NCBI RefSeq assembly: GCF_002213415.1
Contig: NZ_NJGU01000005.1
Span: forward strand, 248,001 to 312,000
Origin: Herbaspirillum robiniae
GTDB lineage: Bacteria > Pseudomonadota > Gammaproteobacteria > Burkholderiales > Burkholderiaceae_D
Reading direction: 5' to 3'
Length of the DNA: 64,000 nt
Shown here: positions 59,047-64,000 of the stretch, one piece after another
How the letters are laid out: each line of letters starts with the position of its first letter
Numbering within the stretch: position 1 is the stretch's first letter
Position numbers and translations under genes: made by a program
Notes under the pieces: model-generated
Databases searched by the model: none
Told to the model about the DNA's origin: nothing
What the model saw: the letters and a program-made list of their open reading frames with translations, nothing else

Positions 59047-59488
59047 GCGGCTTTCTATATATAAGAGGGCGCGCCGGCAGGACGCGGCGGCGATTGTATT
59101 TTTCTCTCGGCCCGACAGATTTTTTCAATCGTCGCGGCCGGCACACTGCTGCGCATTGTAATGCCAGCGCGCCCCACCCGCTGCGCCCGGCCACGGCAGG
59201 GCGGCCGCAAAGCCGCTAGCAGCCTGCGCCGGGGCCTGCCGCCGATGCTGATGATGGCTCGCAACAACAGCGCCGGGCGCGGCCACACTTTTGCCAAAAA
59301 TCGGTTATGATTGCCTCCGTACCCCGCCGCTTACCCCTGCCGCGCTTCAAAAACAACTTGAATCGGCGCGCAACGACTCCACGTAGACTCAGCAACTCCG
59401 GAAGCGTTGATGGCTTAACGCCAGGCAAATGGTATTCGTCCACCGGCGCTATTTGACTACTTACTCTCCCTCATACCGAGGATCTGCC
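59047..59488. other. Divergent intergenic region, addB/trxA
   Basis: 442 bp holding the promoters of addB (leftward) and trxA (rightward). TATGAT at 59304-59309 is a possible -10, but no convincing -35 pair or repeat was found. Confidence 0.4.
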
Positions 59489-59815
59489 ATGAGCGAAAAT
59501 ATCAAACATATCTCTGACGCATCTTTCGAAGCCGATGTGCTGAAGTCCGACAAACCCGTGCTGGTCGATTTCTGGGCCGAATGGTGCGGTCCCTGCAAGG
59601 CGATCGCCCCGATCCTGGAAGAAGTCGCCAAGGAATACGACGGCAAGCTGCAGATCGCCAAGCTGGACGTGGACTCCAACCAGGCCATTCCGGCCAAGTT
59701 CGGCATCCGCGGCATCCCGACCCTGATCCTGTTCAAGAACGGCGCCGCCGCCGCACAGAAAGTGGGCGCACTGGCCAAGGGCCAGCTGACCTCGTTCATC
59801 GACAGCAACATCTGA
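59489..59815 (+). CDS. trxA: Thioredoxin 1
   Basis: A 108-aa thioredoxin with the active site [13 protein letters not shown] and the cis-proline segment [13 protein letters not shown]. The ATG at 59489 follows GAGGA and gives the standard length; an ATG at 59429 would add 20 non-conserved residues. It precedes rho by 125 nt, an order common in proteobacteria. Confidence 0.96.
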   Translation: MSENIKHISDASFEADVLKSDKPVLVDFWAEWCGPCKAIAPILEEVAKEYDGKLQIAKLDVDSNQAIPAKFGIRGIPTLILFKNGAAAAQKVGALAKGQLTSFIDSNI

Positions 59816-59940
59816 TCGCATCCGACGGCGGCGCGCCCGCGCCGTCGTCAGCCTGGGGCGCATCCGCCCCGGGCAGATTCCTAGACCACACCACGCAACT
59901 CCCTCCCCCACCCTAAATTTTCCCGTCCCGGGACACTCAT

Positions 59941-61203
59941 ATGCATTTATCAGAACTAAAAGCGTTGCACGTCTCTGCATTGCTGGAAATGGCAATCAGC
60001 CTGGACATCGAGAACGCTGCGCGCCTGCGCAAACAGGAGCTCATGTTTGCCATCCTGAAGAAGCGCGCAAAATCAGGAGAACAGATTTTCGGCGATGGCG
60101 CCCTGGAAGTGCTGCCTGACGGCTTCGGCTTCCTGCGCTCGCCCGACGCCAGCTACATGGCGTCCACCGACGACATTTACATCTCGCCTTCGCAGATCCG
60201 CCGTTTCAACCTGCACACCGGCGACTCCATCGAAGGCGAAGTGCGCACGCCCAAGGACGGCGAGCGCTATTTCGCCCTGGTCAAGGTCGACAAGGTCAAC
60301 GGCGAACCGCCGGAAGCCTCCAAGCACCGCATCCTGTTTGAAAACCTCACCCCGCTGCACCCCAACAAGCTGCTGCAGCTGGAACGCGACATGCGCGGCG
60401 AGGAAAACATCACCGGCCGCATCATCGACCTGATCGCCCCGGTCGGCCGCGGCCAGCGCGGCCTGCTGGTGGCCTCGCCCAAGTCCGGCAAATCGGTGAT
60501 GCTGCAGCACATCGCGCACGCCATCACCACCAACCATCCCGACACCGTGATGATCGTCCTGCTGATCGACGAACGTCCGGAAGAAGTGACTGAAATGCAG
60601 CGCTCGGTGCGCGGCGAGGTCGTGGCATCGACCTTCGACGAACCGGCAACGCGCCACGTGCAGGTCGCCGAAATGGTGCTGGAAAAGGCCAAGCGCTTAG
60701 TCGAAATGAAGAAGGACGTGGTGATCCTGCTGGACTCCATCACCCGCCTGGCGCGCGCCTACAACACCGTGATCCCGGCCTCCGGCAAGGTGCTGACCGG
60801 CGGTGTGGACGCCAACGCGCTGCAACGCCCGAAGCGCTTCTTCGGCGCCGCGCGTAACGTGGAAGAAGGCGGCTCGCTGACCATCATCGCCACCGCCCTG
60901 ATCGAAACCGGCAGCCGCATGGACGACGTGATCTACGAAGAATTCAAGGGCACCGGCAACATGGAAGTGCACCTGGAGCGTCGCCTGGCCGAGAAGCGCG
61001 TCTACCCGGCCATCAACCTGTCCAAGTCGGGCACCCGCCGCGAAGAGCTGCTGATCAAACCCGACCAGCTGCAGAAGATCTGGGTGCTGCGCAAGCTGAT
61101 GTACGACATGGACGAAATCGAGGCGATGGAATTCATCCTCGACAAGATGAAGTCCACCAAGAACAACGCCGAGTTCTTCGACATGATGCGCCGGGGCAAC
61201 TGA
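59941..61203 (+). CDS. rho: Transcription termination factor Rho
   Basis: A 420-aa hexameric RNA helicase. It has the N-terminal domain [18 protein letters not shown], the RNA-binding cold-shock-like part ([20 protein letters not shown]), Walker [12 protein letters not shown], Walker [17 protein letters not shown], the Q-loop region and the R-loop [22 protein letters not shown]. All catalytic features are intact. Ends in a strong terminator. Confidence 0.98.
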   Translation: MHLSELKALHVSALLEMAISLDIENAARLRKQELMFAILKKRAKSGEQIFGDGALEVLPDGFGFLRSPDASYMASTDDIYISPSQIRRFNLHTGDSIEGEVRTPKDGERYFALVKVDKVNGEPPEASKHRILFENLTPLHPNKLLQLERDMRGEENITGRIIDLIAPVGRGQRGLLVASPKSGKSVMLQHIAHAITTNHPDTVMIVLLIDERPEEVTEMQRSVRGEVVASTFDEPATRHVQVAEMVLEKAKRLVEMKKDVVILLDSITRLARAYNTVIPASGKVLTGGVDANALQRPKRFFGAARNVEEGGSLTIIATALIETGSRMDDVIYEEFKGTGNMEVHLERRLAEKRVYPAINLSKSGTRREELLIKPDQLQKIWVLRKLMYDMDEIEAMEFILDKMKSTKNNAEFFDMMRRGN

Positions 61204-61228
61204 TCCCCGCCGCACAGGCGACACGAGA

Positions 61229-61258
61229 ACGGCATGCCCTGCGCATGCCGTTTTTTTT
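61229..61258 (+). terminator. Terminator of rho
   Basis: ACGGCATGC, 5-nt loop, GCATGCCGT and eight T. Confidence 0.9.
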
Positions 61259-61346
61259 CGCTCCGACAAAACGTGTTCTTTTCGACAACAAATCCGGCAC
61301 GAATGCGGCAAAAAGCTACACCAGGCCCGTCCGCGGGACGCCCGGC

Positions 61347-61377
61347 TTGACCCAAGCCCCTGATTTGATTGTATAAT
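61347..61377 (+). promoter_or_regulatory. rpmE2 promoter
   Basis: -35 TTGACC (61347-61352) and perfect -10 TATAAT (61372-61377); the 19-bp spacer is longer than ideal. Confidence 0.55.
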
Positions 61378-61476
61378 TTCGGACTTTTCCAAACCGGCAA
61401 GTGATCGACAATCGGGTCAAGAAGCAGTGCGACCGACGAAGTGGCGATTGGCTACCAAACTACCCTGAGGCAGAAA

Positions 61477-61746
61477 ATGAAAGAAGGCATCCACCCGGAT
61501 TACCGCGAAATCCTGTTCCACGACGTGTCGAACGACTTCAAGTTCATCACCCGCTCGACCATCGCTACCCGCGAAACCGGAGAGTTCGAAGGCAAGGAAT
61601 ACCCGCTGGTGAAGATCGAAGTTTCGTCCGAATCGCACCCGTTCTACACCGGCAAGCACAAGATCGTCGACACCGCTGGCCGCGTTGAGAAGTTCCGCCA
61701 GAAGTTCGGTTCCGTCGGTTCGAAGACTGCAGTCTCGAAGGCGTAA
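61477..61746 (+). CDS. rpmE2: 50S ribosomal protein L31 type B
   Basis: An 89-aa L31 paralogue, [29 protein letters not shown]..., lacking the CxxC zinc site, which defines the zinc-independent type B. Such copies usually replace the zinc form when zinc is scarce. GAGG precedes the ATG at 61477; an upstream GTG at 61441 would add 12 residues. No Zur-like operator was recognised. Confidence 0.95.
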   Translation: MKEGIHPDYREILFHDVSNDFKFITRSTIATRETGEFEGKEYPLVKIEVSSESHPFYTGKHKIVDTAGRVEKFRQKFGSVGSKTAVSKA

Positions 61747-61762
61747 TCAGCGACTTTCCAAA

Positions 61763-61788
61763 AAAGGCAGCTCCGGCTGCCTTTTTTT
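61763..61788 (+). terminator. Terminator of rpmE2
   Basis: GGCAGC/GCTGCC with a 4-nt loop and seven T. The following gap to 62102 shows no supported gene. Confidence 0.9.
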
Positions 61789-62102
61789 GTTTGTGCGCCG
61801 GGGCATGCGCCCGGGCGTCAGCCCGCCGCAACACGTCATGGCGATCGCCGGAGGAAGTGCCCGTCTGTAGCAGTCGGACACAACTATTTACGGTGAATTG
61901 CTGCACAATGACGGCTGCGAAAAAATCTCCCGGCGGCAAGACCTCCGTGGGCAATGCCGGCCGCTCTCCATGCGACGGCAAGCAAGCCCGGGCGCGACAT
62001 GAGGCGCGCCAGGTGATCCGATGGGCCGCAACGATGCCTGCCGCGCCGCCGGCGCCGGGCCCGAACCGATAAGCACGACAGAACAAGAGCAATAAGATCT
62101 TG

Positions 62103-63827
62103 ATGAAGCCAGTCCGTCTTCCAGCTGCTGCGACCAACGCGCTCCCGCGCATGGCGCTGCTTGCACTCGCCCTTTTGTACATCCTGCCCGGCCTGATCGG
62201 CCGCGACCCGTGGAAAAACGAGGACGCCACCAGCTTCGGCATCATGTGGACCATGGCCCATGGCACGCTGGCCGACTGGCTCACGCCCAACGTCGCCGGC
62301 CTCGCGCTGCCGGCCGAAAGCCCGCTGGCCTACTGGTTCGGCGCGATCTGCATCAAGCTGTTCGGCTGGCTGCTGGGCGACCCGCTGGCCGCGCGCGTGT
62401 CCACCGTCGGCTGCTTCCTGGTCGGCTCGCTGTCGATCTGGTACACCACCTACCTGCTGGGGCGTCGCCCCGAAGCGCAGCCGCTGAAGCTGGCCTTCGG
62501 CGGCCAGCCCGAGCCGCGCGACTTCGGCCGCACGCTGGCCGACGGCGCCTTCCTGATCTACCTCGGTTTCCTGGGCCTGCTGCTGCACAGCCACGAGACC
62601 AGCCCCAAGACGCTGCAGATCGCGCTGGTGGCCTACGCCATGTACGGCGCGGCCCGCGTGTTCGACCTGCACAGGCTGCGCCATTCGGTGTGGCTGGGCC
62701 TGGCGCTGGGCATGCTGATCCTGACCTACGGCTGGCTGCTGCCGGCCGGCGCCATGGTCGGCCTGCTGGTGCTGGCCGCAGTGCGCAAGGATGGCGCCGC
62801 CGGCAAGCTGCTGCTGGGCGTCGCGCTGCCGGTTGCGGTGCTGATCACCGCGCTGTGGGTGTTCGCCATCCGCACGCTGTTGCCGCAGGAGGCGGCCGGG
62901 CAGTTCGACCTCTGGATGAGCTGGAACATCTACCAGTTGAACCGTCCGACGCTGTCGACCCTGTCCTTCCTGCTCAAGTACGGCGTATGGTTCGCCTGGC
63001 CGGCCTGGCCGTTCGCCGGCTGGGCGCTGTACGCCTGGCGCCGCCAGCCGGGCTCGCTGCATATCGCGCTGCCGCTGGCCTTCTTCATTCCGCTCACGCT
63101 GCTGGTGCTGATCAACGTCCACACCGAGGAAGGCATGCTGCTGCCGCTGCTGCCGGCGCTGGCGATCCTGGCCGCCTTCGGCCTGCCGACCATGAAGCGC
63201 GGCGCCATCAACGCGGTGGACTGGTTCTCGGTGATGACGCTGACCACTTCGGCGGCCTTCATCTGGATCGGCTGGATCGCCAAGGAAACCGGCTGGCCGG
63301 CACAGATCGCGCGCAACGCCTACAAGCTGGCGCCGGGCTTCAAGCCGGGCTTCGAATGGATTTCGCTGGCCATCGCCATCGCCGCCACCGTGGCCTGGAT
63401 CTTCGTGGTGCACTGGCGCATCTCGCGCCGGCCGTCGGTGCTGTGGCGCGCGGTGGTGCTGTCCTCGGGCGGCGTCATCCTGTGCTGGGTGCTGCTGATG
63501 ACCTTGTGGCTGCCCTGGGTCAACTACGGCAAGAGCTACGCCGGCGTGGCCGAGCAGATCGAATCCAAACTGACCTCGGTCAAGCAGTGCGTGCAGACCA
63601 ATGTGGGCCCGGCGCAGCGCGCATCGTTCGCCTATTTCGGCAGCGTGCGCTTCGCCGACGAGCGCGGCCAGACCTGCGACTACCTGCTGCTGCAGGACGA
63701 CATCAGCAACCAGGATGCCTCGCTGATGCTGCGCCAGTACCCCGGTTCCTGGCGCATGGTGTGGGAAGGCCGCCGCCCGTCCGATCGCGACGAGCGCTTC
63801 CGCCTCTACCGCCGCGCCGGCGAGTGA
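62103..63827 (+). CDS. GT39/ArnT-type membrane glycosyltransferase
   Basis: A 574-aa protein with about ten membrane helices. The first periplasmic loop has GLIGRDPWKNEDATSFGIM, the acidic motif of PMT/ArnT-type enzymes that use polyprenyl-phosphate sugars, followed by AESPLAYWFGAICIKLFGWL. The C-terminal part is a periplasmic domain (SKLTSVKQCVQTNVG). It should add a sugar (aminoarabinose or another) to lipid A or a glycan at the periplasmic face. The ATG at 62103 is preferred over a TTG at 62100. Confidence 0.88.
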   Translation: MKPVRLPAAATNALPRMALLALALLYILPGLIGRDPWKNEDATSFGIMWTMAHGTLADWLTPNVAGLALPAESPLAYWFGAICIKLFGWLLGDPLAARVSTVGCFLVGSLSIWYTTYLLGRRPEAQPLKLAFGGQPEPRDFGRTLADGAFLIYLGFLGLLLHSHETSPKTLQIALVAYAMYGAARVFDLHRLRHSVWLGLALGMLILTYGWLLPAGAMVGLLVLAAVRKDGAAGKLLLGVALPVAVLITALWVFAIRTLLPQEAAGQFDLWMSWNIYQLNRPTLSTLSFLLKYGVWFAWPAWPFAGWALYAWRRQPGSLHIALPLAFFIPLTLLVLINVHTEEGMLLPLLPALAILAAFGLPTMKRGAINAVDWFSVMTLTTSAAFIWIGWIAKETGWPAQIARNAYKLAPGFKPGFEWISLAIAIAATVAWIFVVHWRISRRPSVLWRAVVLSSGGVILCWVLLMTLWLPWVNYGKSYAGVAEQIESKLTSVKQCVQTNVGPAQRASFAYFGSVRFADERGQTCDYLLLQDDISNQDASLMLRQYPGSWRMVWEGRRPSDRDERFRLYRRAGE

Positions 63828-63861
63828 TGCCGGCCGCATCCGCTCCCACTTCCATTCCAGC

Positions 63862-64000
63862 TTGAACACCGACGCCGCTCCCCTGTCCTCCCGTATCCAT
63901 GTCGGGCGCATCGCGCGCCTGGCATGGCCGCTGCTGGTCGGCCAGCTGGCGCTGATCGCCAACGGCGTGATCGACACCGTGATGGTGTCGCGCTTTTCCG
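63862..64000 (+). CDS. MATE-family exporter, N-terminal part
   Basis: The first 46 codons of a gene that leaves the window. The translation ARLAWPLLVGQLALIANGVIDTVMVSRFS is the first helix region of MATE multidrug/sodium antiporters (NorM type). A TTG at 63862 is the only in-frame start seen; ATGs nearby are out of frame. It lies 34 nt after the glycosyltransferase. Confidence 0.8.
   Translation, partial: MNTDAAPLSSRIHVGRIARLAWPLLVGQLALIANGVIDTVMVSRFS

Noticed and set aside
61911..62075. 54-codon open frame before the GT39 gene
   Set aside because: No ribosome site, low-complexity product; nothing supports translation.

Overview
The window is GC-rich chromosomal DNA from a betaproteobacterium. 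Gene order and protein character point to Burkholderiales/Oxalobacteraceae, most like Herbaspirillum: the rpsU-yqeY-dnaG-rpoD block, addBA beside trxA-rho-rpmE2, and a glycerol ABC operon. The genus is an inference, because no search was possible. About 93% of the sequence codes for protein, and most genes sit in compact operons read leftward (minus strand).

Layout. 1-4470: an acid-sugar catabolic cluster (TRAP binding protein, VOC protein, RuBisCO-like protein, DUF1537 kinase) divergent from a LacI-type regulator. 4483-6321: a large orphan protein. 6500-12793: a glutamate/aspartate-type ABC transporter operon with a class III aminotransferase and a CMD-family protein, plus an RpiR-type regulator; three matching TGCAAC/GTTGCA palindromes lie at the two promoters. 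13245-22212: a small secreted protein, an AraC regulator divergent from an Fsr-like MFS pump, a chemoreceptor, a CLC-F-type fluoride/proton antiporter under a fluoride riboswitch, an HD-GYP phosphodiesterase, and a FecR/OmpA pair. 22345-32843: an unannotated-size small gene (49 aa), then the complete glycerol regulon glpK-V-U-Q-P-T-S-D with divergent glpR, in the order known from Rhizobium. 33036-37270: a zinc alcohol dehydrogenase, a DASS anion transporter and a GT9 glycosyltransferase.

37647-42500 is a low-GC genomic island bounded by a 51-bp perfect direct repeat of the 3' part of a tRNA(CAU) gene, probably tRNA-Ile2. It carries a retron: a reverse transcriptase with the retron-specific NAxxH and VTG motifs and a YVDD active site, an overlapping XRE-type protein, a structured leader RNA that is the best msr-msd candidate, a 47-aa peptide gene, a 65-aa gene and a three-helix membrane protein. 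The island also holds a secreted protein of unknown function and remnants of a secretin and an IS21-type element. No integrase is present. This is the most novel part of the window.

42453-64000 is core genome: tRNA, rpoD, dnaG, yqeY, rpsU, a flavoprotein, a carboxylate-amine ligase with a CPA2 antiporter, the AddAB recombination nuclease, thioredoxin, Rho, ribosomal protein L31 type B, a GT39-type membrane glycosyltransferase, and the start of a MATE exporter.
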